The notes under the pieces: model-generated
What the model was told of the DNA's origin: nothing
What the model saw: only the letters and a program-made list of their open reading frames with translations
Databases searched by the model: none
Origin: Macrotrachela quadricornifera
Taxonomy: Eukaryota; Rotifera; Eurotatoria; Philodinida; Philodinidae
Assembly (NCBI GenBank): GCA_022393335.1
Contig: JAJEKB010021317.1
Coordinates: 302,067 to 366,066, forward strand
DNA length: 64,000 nucleotides
Direction: 5' to 3'
Made by a program: the position numbers and the translations under genes
Shown: positions 23,922 through 36,498 of the stretch, piece after piece
How positions within the stretch are numbered: position 1 is the first letter of the stretch
Layout: every line of letters begins with the position of its first letter

Positions 23922-26900
23922 TCAGATACGTGAGCAATTGACAGTATCATGTGGTTTCAAGAACCCAACTTCTATCCAGTATTTGACATAACGTTCAACA
24001 AGTTGTTGGTCAATTGGTGGACAATTTTGAAGTACAGCTGTACGATAGATAGTCTTTTCTAAAGCAAATTGAGCCATTTCACATATTTTTCTATCATCAA
24101 AAATTGTTTTAAAGAAGCCAGCAAGCACATAAGCTGGATTGTCCGGATTGTCAAGGACGTTGCGGAGCCATACCTCGTTAGGCACCACTGTAAATTGAAG
24201 GCCAGATAATTTCAAGTATTCAATCAATTGTGTCCAACTGATAACATATGGATTGCGAATATGATGTATATGTTCCGAAGGTGGACCAGTTCTTCTAGTA
24301 GAATCGATAGCGATATCAACAAGACAAGCTGCACAATAATTGACTGGTACCCAATCAATTTGTTGACCATATTCAGGCAATATACCCATCTCCCCACTTC
24401 CCACACAGATCATCAACGAAATCATTTCACGAGTTTTCCATACACCCGTTTCACTATCACCAGATACTTGTCCGATTCGATAAATATCAACAGGTATGCC
24501 TAAATAAACATTAAATGACCACTGAACATCAATGGAAAAATCTATTCTGACAATAATCATAAGAATAGGATTGCTATCTTTATAAGAGCAAAAAACTATC
24601 TCAACTTTTACCAATCGACATGGTACTAAGGTTAAATAGAGATAGATTTTTTATAATTATTACGTAGAATGAACTTTCATTCCATACTATATAAAATCGT
24701 TCGTTTCTATAAACATCAAAGTGACTGAATAAAGTCGTGCAAATTAATCTGTAGTAGTTTATGTATATTTAAAAGAAGGTTAATGAAATTCTACTATTCT
24801 TCTATAGAATGTTAATTAATGATATTCTGAATGTTTATTTATTCGATCGTTAATATATGGAAGAGATTTATTCTGATGGTTTCCAATTTATAACTTACCC
24901 CAATAATTGTTAGCCGCCCAGCAGATATGTTCAGCAGCATATTTTGATTGTCCATATCCATGAGGAAGAGCAAGGCCTTTTTGACGAGGTAAAGCTTCTT
25001 CTTTAACTATGTTAATAAGACCAGAGGCTGCAGAGGATATACTTGAAATGAAATGAAAATGCATTGGTATTTGTGAGGTTGAAGTTGATGCAAGTTTTAG
25101 TAGTTGATAGAGTCCGTTTAAACATTCCTGATCGAAATCGTTTATGGTCAAGTTAAAATCCATTTTCCAAGCTAAATGAATTATATCAGTAACTTGATGT
25201 TGCAATTCTTGATAGATCTCTGTTGTTTGACCAAGTTTCTCATCGTTGAAATTCGTGGGTAGAATGGTGATACGCGTCTTGTCATCTAAAACTGTGGTAT
25301 CTTGTTTCCGTGATTCCATATCACTTCGAAGACGATTAGTTGCATCCGAACCACGTAGAAGACAGTAAATTTTAGTTACTTGAGACTTATTCAATAATTG
25401 CAAAAGTGTTTGACTTCCGAGAGAACCATTTGCACCTGTAATTAAAAAGACACGTTTATCTATTTGACAATTGTTATCATTATTCGAGAAGTTTTCCGTT
25501 AGTTGAATTTTTTTATTCAAATGTGTCGCTATCAAGTTAATGTATTTATCAATAATTTCTTCTGTTTGCTGGTAATGTTGAGGATCATCGGATTGTTGAG
25601 GCTGTTGATTATTGACGATGTTAAATAGTTGATCTGATAGAGCATCAATAGTTGGAAATTCATAAATGATATTTTGATCAAGAGTACCAAATGTTTGACA
25701 CAGTTTATTTCTTAATTGTGAAGTCGTCAATGAATTAAGGGAGAGTTCATATAATGATTGAGAATGATTATTAAATTGTTCGACTGGCTTTTTAAGAATA
25801 TCGGCCACTGTTTTTTGCAGATAAGTAGAGATGTCTTTTTTAGTCCATGATTGTTCTTGTATACCATGCGAAATATTTGAATCAACACTAGATTGATTGA
25901 AAAATTGTTCGTACATTTGTTCAATTTCAGAGGCATATTCGGTATAAACTTGTTTTCGAATGACATTACCCTTGTTTGTCACTGGAAGATGTTTATCCAA
26001 TGGGAGAATTTTAATCAGATCCGGTAAAATATGTGAATGTGTAGGTGCATCTTTATTGGCATTTTCAACAGCAACAAAAATTTGTTTTTCAATTTGACTA
26101 TGTTCAATTTCAGATGCTTCTTTACTATTCAATTCGATCAAAACCAAACACTGTAAACGCTGATGGCCGAGAACGATAGCGTGCTTAACGAATGGACATT
26201 GTTGAATAGCAAGTTCTATTGGTAATGGATTTGTCTTTTCACCAGTTACATGCACTAATACATCGTCTGATCGACCATGAATGATATAACGACTGGATCC
26301 AGACGATTCTTCCACAAATAAATCTCCAAGAGAATAGAAGTTCTTCGACCGAAATTCGGGTGCAAGAAATGCATCTTTAGAATCGACAACTAATTCATAA
26401 ACATTATTATCGGAATCCAATGGCAAAAACGTTAGATTTGATTCGCGACCTTTCAGTTTTCTAAGTAATTTCCATTGATCTCCGTTTTTCATATCATAAT
26501 CACTGACGAGAAGGAATCCTGCTTCTATTTAAATAAAAAAAAATACATCTTTTATTCTTATCTCATTACTTCAAAATCATAATAGAGACTATTAGTCCAC
26601 AAAAATGATGGTTTGACTAAATGTCTCTTACAATGCTACACATATCAAATTAGAACAGTAGAAATATTGAAAAAAAACATGAGTAAAAGTTTGCCACTAT
26701 CGGCCTCTTATAAATAAGATGCAGTCCTTAATTTTTGTAATGCTTTTCTTATTTGCAAATAATCGGTAATAACCATTTCATTTCCTTTCCGTAGAGAGAA
26801 ATCAGTAATGATCTTAATTAATAAGGTCATGGTTAACAATCATTTCTGCAGAACTTTTCTTTTGAGAAATCATTTATTTCTAAAACTACAAAAAATAAAG

Positions 26901-29900
26901 AGCAAGATGAGAGCAACAACGAAAATCAAAAATCGGATGTCAATTAAAAATTAAGAGAAGGAAAAATATATTCATGACGAGCAATAATCGTTCCTTGAAT
27001 CTAAATCGATTTACGCAGTTTGTTTTCGCATCTTCATACGAAAGAAAATATGTCAAATTCAGATTATCGATTTACAGATATTGAAATAATTAGACCATAC
27101 CAGAAGTAGTGAAGGAAGTGCTTTTTTTCGTTAAGCAGAGGCATAAAAAAATTTCTTTTTTTTACCAATAGATAGAGCGTGTTTCCATCTATCTTTCTAT
27201 GCTATTTGATAATTCCTCGTCTTCTACTAAGTTAGTGAAAATTCGAGAAAACTTTTTTTTGCGTACAACTCTCTGGTAGCAGAATCGTATATTTTTGTCT
27301 ATACATCGTTCTTTTACTTGTTTTTCATTCTTTTCTTCTTGTGATTTCTTATAACCTGCTTCCACATGTTTTACTGTGTAACGATATCAGTGAAAAAAAA
27401 ATAGAAACAAACATGAATTTGGCGATTATTTCATTAAATGTTCTAAGTAACCACCACGATTATCTGCATCCTTTTGATCCATTTCTCGAAGGTCTTTTTG
27501 TACTCGTCCGAATTTAAGGAGTTCATGAAATCGATCACAGCATCATGTAATAATTCTGAATCATTTTGATTGATTAGATTTTCTTTGATCAAGTCGAATA
27601 ACCAGAAGTCACAAAATGACAAATCTAGAGAATGAGATGGATGATCTCCTATAGCTACACATGCCTTGTTTGATATCTTTCGATCGATCTGTTTGTGATG
27701 GAATCAAGACTAATCACCAGTGATTATATCGCATAAACTCCACGTTTCCTGGTGAAATTTTGCTAAATTATGCTTGCATATTCGAAATCGTTCAGCTCGC
27801 TGAAGATCGGTGAGATCCTTAGGTACGTAACGTACGAGTATCTTCCGAAGCTTTAAATGATCAGTGATTATTCGTCGAACAGTCCCATCACTCAAATCAG
27901 TTTATTCTTAGATATCTTCGATTGTAATGTAACGATCATTATCGATGAGAAAACGAATCTGTTCGATATTTCCAGTTGTTGTTTCAGTAATAGGTCCACC
28001 AGGTCGTGCTTTATCTTCAATTTCCTCTTGACCATCATTCGACTGTGCTTAGACAAGGGGCTTCATTACCATAAACAGAATTCAATTCATTATGGATAAC
28101 TCTTTGCTGGAATGCTAAGTGCAGTACGCACTTTTATATAAAAGTAAAAGTTTTCAGTAGTCATCGAAAGTCAAAGAGGAGAAGAGAAAGAAAGAAAAAA
28201 AGAAAATGTACGATTCTGCTACCAGAGGGTTGTACGCAAAACACACGTTTTCTCGAAATTTCACCAACTTGGTGGCAGGTAAGGAATTATCAAATAGCAT
28301 AGAAAGATAGAGCGAAAGACGCTTATACCCCTGCTTAAGGAAAAAAAGTACCTCCCTCACTACTTTTGGTACGTCCTAAGTAATTAATCGAAAGAATTAA
28401 ATTTACATTCGTCGATTTTGGAGTGATCAAACTCGATTTGAAAGATTGCAAAAGCAAGTTCACAACGGCGATGGGATAGAGGATTGGGCGTGTATAAAAT
28501 GTTATGGTCTTAGTCTCTTGCTCATCTTCGATGTATATCTCAACTTAATTAAGTACATTGACATGCCCGAAAGCCATTTACCAAAAGCATTGCAAAAGTT
28601 TCCGTCTAAACTCTTGTAGAAAACTTTATATCAACAGGACAAGGTGTGATCACACATGCCGAAGAATATAACTCAAGAATATTTCAAGAAAAAATGTATT
28701 ACACAAATTACTCAGCCGGTAAGTAGTCTGGATCATTAGTAATATATTATTATATTTCATAATTTATAACATCGATAAACTGAAAAATGTATTGCAAACA
28801 GTATGGGCAGATATTTCATACGATACAATACGAAAGCTTTTTTGAATCATTATCAGAATGACTTCGAAAATTGATCAATTGTAAAGAATTTTCTTGTAAA
28901 TCATAAATATCTACTCTTGTGTATAGAAACATTCTTTATGAAATAAATTAATAAAGAAAAAGATGAAAATGAAAAAGAGGGTCAATACCTATGAAACAAC
29001 ACTTTTCTGTTTCTATTGCTTTTTACGCATACATAGATGATAAGGATAAAGAATAATCACATGTACGTGTGCCACATACATTCATTTATCTAGCGAACAT
29101 ATATACAAATCCTGTAGTTGTATGCTTTTTCAATTAGTACACTGTTAGTTATCGTCATAAATATAAATGATATTATCAATTTTTATTTTACCTGTTGAGC
29201 CATAAGCTATAATGAGTTTAACTCGATTTTGTGTCAATTTTTTGCAAACATCAGGTGAACAAGATGCACCCGTTGATAAGACGAATCGAAGACGTGTTAA
29301 AATTTCAAAACCACGATTATCATCTTTTTGTAATAATGGAAGAAGTTGTTGAAGAAGAAGTGGAGCCGAACACATCTTTATTATTTTTGAGTATTCAATA
29401 CTCTTAATTATGTCTTTAGGAGTTGGTGGAAATTTGTTTCCTAATGGAAATGCACATGCTCCACCAACGTACAACATAATCAAATTTAATCCCATTCCAG
29501 CCACGTGAAATCAAAACATATATAAAATCGATAAAAATATTACAATTATCAATAAGAGAAAATAATCTATTTTTATCAACTTTTTTCGAGATTCTCAACT
29601 TTCATATTGTTAGATGCAGAAAAATTTGTGATATTGAATGATTTCAAAATTTTTAAAAGACTTTTGAACATTGAATTAAACTTGAAATTCGCAGAATTTT
29701 CATACTCTAATGCTTGTACTACAATAGGAATATAGCCTGCAAGAACATTATTTGAAAAAAGATATCATAGATAATAAAGCAGAGAATTCTAATCCACAGA
29801 TTTGTCAAATTTTGTTCTACAAGGACATAAATATTCATTGATCTTATCTTTTTTATTATTCTACGTAGAATGGAACGGTGTGTAAAAATATCTATTCTTA

Positions 29901-31320
29901 GATATGCATCATTATTAACTCTTTTTTCTAAGTTTTTTAAAAATCTTGTAAGTCTTACGAGAAAACCTTCCCAACTGTCAAATCATTTTTGGGTTCAGAT
30001 TTAGTGCATCAAGTAGACCTCACTGAGGTATGAGAAACCTCAAAAGGATAAGTGTCCATAGGCCTTCCATCCCAAGTTATAGACATTTTACTGAATTTTT
30101 AGCCTGTGGCATGCTATATATCAAAAGGTCGAATACCAATATTTTGACCTGAGTCTTTGGCCACAGAGAGATCTATTAGTGAACAGAATGCTCTAAAAAT
30201 TCTAGCACAAAATAACGTTTTCCTCTCGATATATCAAAGTTTCAAAAATCACTCATACCCCACAAAAGACGCTAAGTTTTTTTGGTTCCTTGATATCTCG
30301 GGAAAGAAACATTATCTTGAGCTGAAATTTTCAGGGTATTTTATTCACCAATAGATCTCTCTGTGGATAAAATCTCGGGTCAAAATACCATTATTCGATT
30401 TTTGAGCATATACCATGCCATACGCTAAAATTTTAGTAAAATACCTAGAATTCTAGACAGAAGGCCTATTGGCACTTATCCTTTTGAAGTTTTTCATACC
30501 TTACTGGAGACTAGTTTATATACCGAATCTGAACCTAAAAGCGGTTTGACAGTTGTGCAGGTTCCTTCCTTAGAATTCTTATATATATGAGAGAAAGTAA
30601 TACTCACAACGGTAATAAGATGAGTACGATATCATCATCAGACCAAAATCGATTATCCATTTCAAAAGAGAAACTTTGAAAATATCCAAATAAATTTTCA
30701 GTTGTTAAACGAATTGGTTTTGGATATGATGTTGTTCCAGAACTATAATAAATTATTCAATGTCTTATTGAGTTTGGAATTCTTTATGCTTACCTGTGAA
30801 AAATAATACGAATTCGATCAAGCTCATTTATATTAGTTCTAGGTTTAAATGATGATTTTTTATAATTAATGATTTCATCAATATTTATTTGTTCCATTTG
30901 ATAAAGATTAACAATTGAATTAAAAGTATTAGATAATGATGAATATGTTTCAGAATAAAATAAATAAGTTACATTAGATTTTTCAAGTAAATGTTTAATA
31001 GCATCATCAGAGTTTCGAATACTCAAAGGAAAAACAATAACATCAAGTTTAAATAGAGCAAACATTGTCAAGAGATAATCTATATCACTATTAGCTAATA
31101 GACAGACAACTGGATTATCATTTGTTTTATTTTCACCAAATATTCTTGAAAATTTTTCAGCTAAATAATTAGTCACTTCATTAAATTGCTTAAAAGTTAA
31201 TGTTGCATAAATGTATGGTTCATTTTTACTAGGATAATAAACACATATTTCATTTGATCGGTTTTCTGCATGTTTCTCTAACATATCAATAATTGATAAA
31301 AAACGAACTTTCATTGACAT
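23922..31320 (-). CDS. NRPS-like A-T-R (adenylation, carrier, thioester reductase), 1061 aa, 5 exons
   Basis: Minus-strand exons in reading order: 31320-30794, 30742-30608, 29511-29192, 26524-24899, 24499-23922. They join to 3186 nt without an internal stop. Domain A (1 to about 520): SSGTTSYPK near 176-184, FHVAGMG, YGSTEAG (about 324-330), then GRSDD and GEKTNP near 411-428, a signature of fungal A-T-R reductases, and NKGNVIRK with the A10 Lys near 512. Carrier domain: SLNSL, Ser about 592. Reductase domain (about 680-1061): Rossmann motif TGANGSLG near 690-697 and YGQSK near 851-855 as the catalytic YxxxK. Enzymes of this plan activate a carboxylic acid, load it as a thioester and release it by NAD(P)H reduction as an aldehyde or alcohol (CAR, alpha-aminoadipate reductase). 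Substrate unknown. Oddity: intron 2 ends in TG rather than AG. ATG 31320 is preferred; a second ATG lies at 31314. Fungal-type origin by transfer is inferred. Confidence 0.88.
24500..24898 (-). other. A-T-R intron 4
   Basis: Minus-strand donor GTAAGT and acceptor TTTATTTAG; the junction reads WG-IPVDIYRIGQ inside the reductase domain. Nothing else recognised. Confidence 0.85.
27100..28369 (-). mobile_element. Mariner-family transposon, degenerate, TA target duplication
   Basis: Starts CCAGAAGTAGTGAAGGAAG and ends with the inverse CTTCACTACTTTTGG-like sequence (CCTCCCTCACTACTTTTGG). It is flanked by TA at 27098-27099 and 28370-28371, and has long terminal inverted repeats of about 190 bp that also include GTACAAC-TCTGGTAGCAGAATCGTA. 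The internal minus-strand reading shows mariner transposase pieces: a VRRIITDHLKLRK helix-turn-helix segment and CDIITGD, the first catalytic Asp region, interrupted by stops (about 27700-28060). At 1270 bp it is full-length size but not intact. Inserted in A-T-R intron 3. Confidence 0.85.
27710..27895 (-). pseudogene. Mariner transposase fragment
   Basis: The frame encodes GTVRRIITDHLKLRK, LTDLQRAERFRIC and CDIITGD, which match the linker and the start of the DDE domain of mariner transposases. Stops follow immediately after the first catalytic Asp and precede the fragment, so it cannot make an active enzyme. Confidence 0.8.
29512..30607 (-). other. A-T-R intron 2 with non-AG 3' end
   Basis: Donor GTGAGT is canonical. 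The only junction that keeps frame and restores the LLPLFHVAGMG A-domain motif places the 3' end at TTTTG, i.e. a TG dinucleotide at 29513-29512. An in-frame TGA lies directly upstream of the Phe codon, so no upstream AG can be used, and the next AG downstream changes frame. Contains foldback family F copy 3. Confidence 0.7.
29959..30570. mobile_element. Foldback element (family F), copy 3
   Basis: The left arm begins GAGAAAACCTTCCCAACTGTC and the right arm ends GACAGTTGTGCAGGTTCCTT; inner blocks TGGCCACAGAGAGATCTATT and AATAGATCTCTCTGTGG also pair. About 610 bp, no coding capacity, inside A-T-R intron 2. Confidence 0.75.
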
Positions 31321-31346
31321 TTTTTTTAACAATTAAATATTTATCT
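31321..31346 (-). promoter_or_regulatory. Candidate splice acceptor upstream of the A-T-R start
   Basis: On the minus strand TTTTAATTTAG ends 24 bases before the ATG at 31320. As with the NRPS gene this fits a 5'UTR intron or spliced-leader trans-splicing; the evidence is only the motif and its position. Confidence 0.35.
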
Positions 31347-33092
31347 AAATTAAAACATTAATAAAGACTAGATAAACGGTCGATCTTAGAGAATAAAATA
31401 TGAAGATCTCTAAAAAAAATTCTGAAACATTCATATATTCATCTTCAAAAATTCAATAACTCATTTGAATTAAACTTAACATATGTACCAAATATATCTG
31501 TTCATTAAAATTTTATATGATCATATACAAACACAATACTTTTCATTTTAGTATAAAAAGATAAAAAGAAGAAAAATGGATCGCAGGGAAAAACTTTCAA
31601 GATACAGCAGATGACCAAAAATATTTATTTTATGTTTTAGTTATTATAACAAATAGGAGGGTGAAAGTAAGGAATTGCATATACTATGTAATATATGGAG
31701 ATCGGTAACATCAATCCAACCATTATGGATTAGATTCGAGAAGAATTATGATGAGCAAAGGTCATACTATTTCAACAATTGTAACTCAAGAATATAAGAT
31801 CATTACGGATCAGAGAATCAATCATCCTCGGCCGTATACTAATAAATTACGGTGGAAAGCAGCAGACGTTAACACTTATCGTTCACAGCAACCGTATAAA
31901 TTCGCTGTTTACGATTCTCATGACACCACCATGACCGTAAACGATGACTGAACGATACCGCAAGATGTCGGAACTCCAATTGTAAACGGCGTAAGCGTGG
32001 TCTACTAATCGAAAACAAAGGAATGTCAACAGAGAATAAATATTTTCATTTAATCATTTTCTGCAAACCACATCAAGGATTGACTATGCAATAGACCATC
32101 TAAAAGATGTTTAATTCTAATTGAACTAACGAATTTTTCCCGAAACATTATCATAATAATTAACATATAAAAAAGATATATATAAACAGAAACATATCCA
32201 TACTCACCTACCACTATGGTCATGCAACAATACTTGTATGTGCATGAAGTAGATGATCAACATACATTCTGCCTTGCACAACATTTTTATAGTGTTGGAT
32301 ATATTTAGAAGTGTGAACTAATTCAGGTATAGATTCATTATCATTCAATGAGACTTTTAAAGTACATTGACGGCTCAGACAAGGGCTTTTTAAGCCCTTT
32401 TTTCAGATGCCTCTTGGCAAGGTATCTTTTATTCTGAATGCATGAATACCTATAAGAAAAGCTATTTGAAGGTTTTCTTACTCATCAGAACCTTCACAGA
32501 GGTTTCTCGTGAGAAAAATAGCTTGTAAAGCGGTTTTCTTGAAATACTTGTGTATAAGGTAGTTTTAATTCCACACGCATGGAAATCAATTAAAAAAGCC
32601 ATTGTAAGCCTTCTTTATAAGTAGGAATGTTATAGCGTAGTGTTGCTATTGAAAAAACAAATTTTTGTAAAAAGGATTTTAAAGTCCTTATTTTCAATAC
32701 TTTTTATAAGATACGATCACATACGACGTCATTCGCACGTAAACAACGCCATATAATGGTGTTTCAATCAGAATAGAATCGGGTGACACCACGTGTTTTA
32801 CTGCGTACGATATCAGTTTTTTGCAGTATACGAATGTCAAATATACGACCTTAATACTGGACATATAAAACGAGTCATTTACAGCACGCTTACAGTCGTA
32901 GTTATACCGTTTAAGAATATCTACGTTAATGTAAACGATCGTATACGGTCGTTTATGATTGTCGCAATCATGGATCTAGGTAAGATCGAAAACAACACAT
33001 TCGTTTAACGGCGTTTCTTTTCCGCTGATTTCTTCTTTTCCTAAATATATTGGTTAGTTGAATATATAACCAGTGATTGAATTACATAAACA
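31347..33092. other. Gene-poor stretch upstream of the A-T-R gene
   Basis: No supported gene. Short GC-richer islands with repeated words such as CGTAAACGAT and GTTTACGAT near 31900-32000 and 32730-32990 may be edges of the piggyBac element that follows. The small ORFs at 31748-31951 and 32793-33008 show no similarity. Confidence 0.45.
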
Positions 33093-33766
33093 TCAAACTT
33101 TATAACCGCTTTTTATTGGTTTCAGAGGTATATATTGCTTGATGCTTGATCTTTCCTTCAGTTTTATCATGCTTTCGTCAATTATACTATAGCGACCAAA
33201 GTTATATTTTTTTTGAAAATTCCTCCACAAATTTTCAGTAAAGTTCTTAATTTTGTAAATTTTACTGTAGTTTTTTGAATCTCGCTTTGGTTTGAAGGAA
33301 TTATCCGCGAAATATAAATTATTAAAAAATTCAAGAAAACGATCTCGTGATATGATTGAACTGATAAATGTGTTATGGAATACCATATTCTTACTCTAGT
33401 AAAGTTTTATATTCGCCAACTCATTTATATTTAATAGGATAACTAATCCAAGAAACAATTCAATCTCGTTTTTTTGCTCGCATCGTTCCGTTTACAGATT
33501 TTTCTCTGACTATTACTTTATTTGATCAGTGATCAGATTCAAAATTTCTTCATTAAAGATGGTTCTTTGAGAGAGATTGAGGTGAAGCCACCATCCATGA
33601 CATAGCTTTCAGTCATTGAGTTCAACTCCTTTGCATATACGTCCATATCTTCGTCAGAAAGTTCGAGCTCATCATAGGTGAAATTGAAATCACTCTCGTT
33701 GGTATCATCACTGGAATATGAATCGTACGACTCGCTGTCGCCTTCATCATTTCTATAGAATTTCAT
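33093..33766 (-). pseudogene. piggyBac transposase, N-terminal half
   Basis: The minus-strand frame at 33766-33539 is an acidic Ser/Asp/Glu-rich N terminus as in piggyBac transposases. The frame at 33386-33093 carries ISRDRFLEFFNNLYFADN, IDESMIKLKERSS and QYIPLKPIKSGYKV, matching the start of the DDE_Tnp_1_7 catalytic domain. The two frames are separated by stops and the C-terminal half is missing at lower coordinates, so this is a broken copy. Confidence 0.8.
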
Positions 33767-34438
33767 TCATTTAGTTTTAGCGGTACAAAACGGTATAAAG
33801 AAATAGAGTACGAGTTAGAAGGAAAAATGATATGCTTCTCAAATTCGAGGAAAACGTAAATTCGTCAATGAGAACGAGAATATATATACGACTAATAGTG
33901 AATGAGAATATTCTCGAAAATAAATGTTCCGAGAAGAGAAAAAATAATGATGCCAGTGTACCTCACCAAGAAAAACAGGCAATATTTGAAAAGAATTTAT
34001 ACGAGGCAGAGAAAGAAAGAAAAGAAAAGTATCAAATAATAATTACAGTTGTTTATTACCTAATGACCTGACACATTTAATAATTTTATGTGAAATAAAC
34101 ACTTTTTTCTTTACTGAAAAAAAAAATGATCCAAAAAATGGATTATCCGTTCTCAAAGAGTTAATGAAATAAACAGTTCAATAGAAAAATAAACCTAATT
34201 TCATTATTGTTGAATAGATAACTAATACACATAAAGAATAATTCTTCATTTTCATAAATTCTTTTCTAAATTTCAAATAATCATATTAACAATTTTTCGA
34301 TCTAAGTGAATATCCTAACATTTGATATATTCATGAATAATTCTATAGAATAGAATATTTTAAAATATTCTGTAACTGATAACATACAAATATATTCATT
34401 TATTGATTAGAATTAACTAATGAATATTATTCGGACCA
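33767..34438. other. Short stretch, nothing identified
   Basis: Arg/Lys/Glu-rich ORF 33832-34071 has no family resemblance. AT-rich otherwise. Confidence 0.4.
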
Positions 34439-34442
34439 TTAA

Positions 34443-35171
34443 GGCCCCCCTCCCCCTCAAAAAAAGTCAATTTTCGCAAAAATTTTCGAAATTGAGATAA
34501 ATGCATGGGAAGATAGCCCGTCTTCCGATCTTTCAGAAATGATATGGTTTTTTATTCAAAACTCCTTGTTTGACGAAAAATTTTGATAGTTTTCATTAAC
34601 CTCTCCTTGAAAACTATGCTTATTTTTCGGAAAACGAAAAATGTTTTTCGTTTTTTCTCGGTTTATGATTTTTTTGACCTTTTGTCCAAGATTTCTCGGT
34701 CCGGGCTTGGTCAATATATTTAAATTTTTTTTTGTTTGAAAGAGCGCGTCGAGATGCAGGGCAATATAGAGTCCTTTTTTTAATTAAGTTTGTTTTTTAT
34801 TATATATACAGCCATTTATGTAAAAAAATACCCATTTTTGGCGCGTTTTTTGAGCGATTGAACTTGTGATCCCCTTTCTCCGCTAAAAAAGTAAGAATTT
34901 AAAAAAAAAGGACTCTATATTGCCCTGCATCTTGACATGCTCTTTCAAACAAAAAAAAATTTTAATATGTTGAATGACACTGGACCGAGAAATCTTGGAC
35001 AGAAAATGAGCTATTTTTGACCCTTGTTTGGTTTATATCTCTGTTAATTGTCAGTGTATCGAGCTGAAAATTTTACCACAGCCTTCTCACTTCAGCCCCA
35101 ACATATGCTCCAAATTTCAGCCCATTTGAACGTTCCTGGACTGAGATCGATTTTTGAGGGGGAGGGGGGCC
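34443..35171. mobile_element. 729-bp MITE with TTAA target duplication (piggyBac type)
   Basis: Ends GGCCCCCCTCCCCCTCAAAA and its exact inverse are bounded by TTAA on each side (34439-34442 and 35172-35175), the target site of piggyBac transposases. Inside, a second inverted pair (GATGCAGGGCAATATAGAGT near 34755 and its complement near 34912) makes the whole element a nested hairpin. No ORF of note. Probably mobilised by a piggyBac like those flanking it. Confidence 0.85.
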
Positions 35172-35175
35172 TTAA

Positions 35176-36498
35176 CATTATTTTATATAATAAGGTTAAA
35201 TAAATAATTCATCTTATTAAGATTAGAATAATCTGTAAATAAATTTTAATGAATAATATACAGTTAACGTCAAAAGTATTTCGCCACTTCTTTTTTTCTT
35301 TTCATTCATATATCAAAACTACACAAGATTAATTTATGTCCATAATATATCTGTAAATTAGAGGTCTAATAGTATGTATAGATGCCTGTTTAATATGAAA
35401 CACTCTTGAGTATAAAATATAATAAAACAATCAAAGTTTAGTGTTAAGAAAACATGACATAAAAATTGCCCAAAATAAGATTTTTGTTAATAAATATTTT
35501 CATGGAAAGTCAAGCACAAAGAACACAAAATATTCAGAATACTTTTCATTTAATTAGACTTTGTAGAGATATTTTCATCGATCCTTTTGATATAAAAACA
35601 TTTCGAGTTTCATTGAGCAATGACGGTGTTATACTCAAAATGCTGAATATTATGAAATTCCGAGTGGTTCAAAAATGCTTACAACATATATCATATAGCG
35701 AATATGTATTCACAGACAAACGATAAATTCTCGGTTCTTTCCTCAAAAAAGACACCGTTGAAAGTTTTATAAAAGATATAAATACTATAAAAACAAATGG
35801 TTATTGAAAAGTAGAACAGTTTGACAAATATTTTTATTATCATTTTAAGAGATTTTTATCTCATTTTTTCTCAGTATTAAAGTTTTATTGTATTTTATAT
35901 TGAAAACTTTTTCATAATAAAGACATGTCTATATATATATATCACTAGACCTCTATTATACAGATATATAATAAAAATAAATTAAATTTGAGTGATAAAG
36001 ATTATTATTTGATTTAATGTAAAACATTTTTTTAATTTATTAAAAAATTTATTCGGAATATAGAAACGAATGAAAATAGATATTAAATAGAATATAACCA
36101 ATAATGTATTTCTTTTCATTTGTTTTTCTATTAAAAAAACATTTTTGAATACGCGTAAATATAAATAAATATCATTTTAATAATTTCTATATCAAATTAT
36201 TTATTCATTACTTGTTTATTTTAAAATATTTCTTATTTTATAATAAATATTTTTACCTGAAAACATGTGCACATATAGATTAGATTAATAACGAAATAAA
36301 CACAAAAAAAAAACGAATGATCACTAGAGATAGAATAAAACATAATCTAAAGGTAAATAAGATGAATTATGTCATAGAAAAGAATAATAATCGTATGATT
36401 GATCGTTTTTCTTGTTTATAATACATTATTATAGGATTTAGAAAAACAAACGTGCATATATACACACATTAGATTAAACATTAATCATATTTTTTAAA
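35176..36498. other. AT-rich gene desert
   Basis: No coding similarity; the ORF at 35466-35726 appears random. A TA dinucleotide run lies near 35932-35942. Confidence 0.45.

Larger units (their letters stand above)
26525..29191 (-). other. A-T-R intron 3 (2.7 kb) carrying a mariner element
   Basis: Minus-strand donor GTAAAA and acceptor AAATAG; the split Glu codon yields YGSTEAG, which confirms the junction. A mariner copy occupies 27100-28369. The rest is AT-rich with no gene. Confidence 0.85.

Noticed and set aside
35466..35726. 86-aa ORF (+)
   Set aside because: Begins from a non-ATG codon, no similarity, AT-rich random-like composition.
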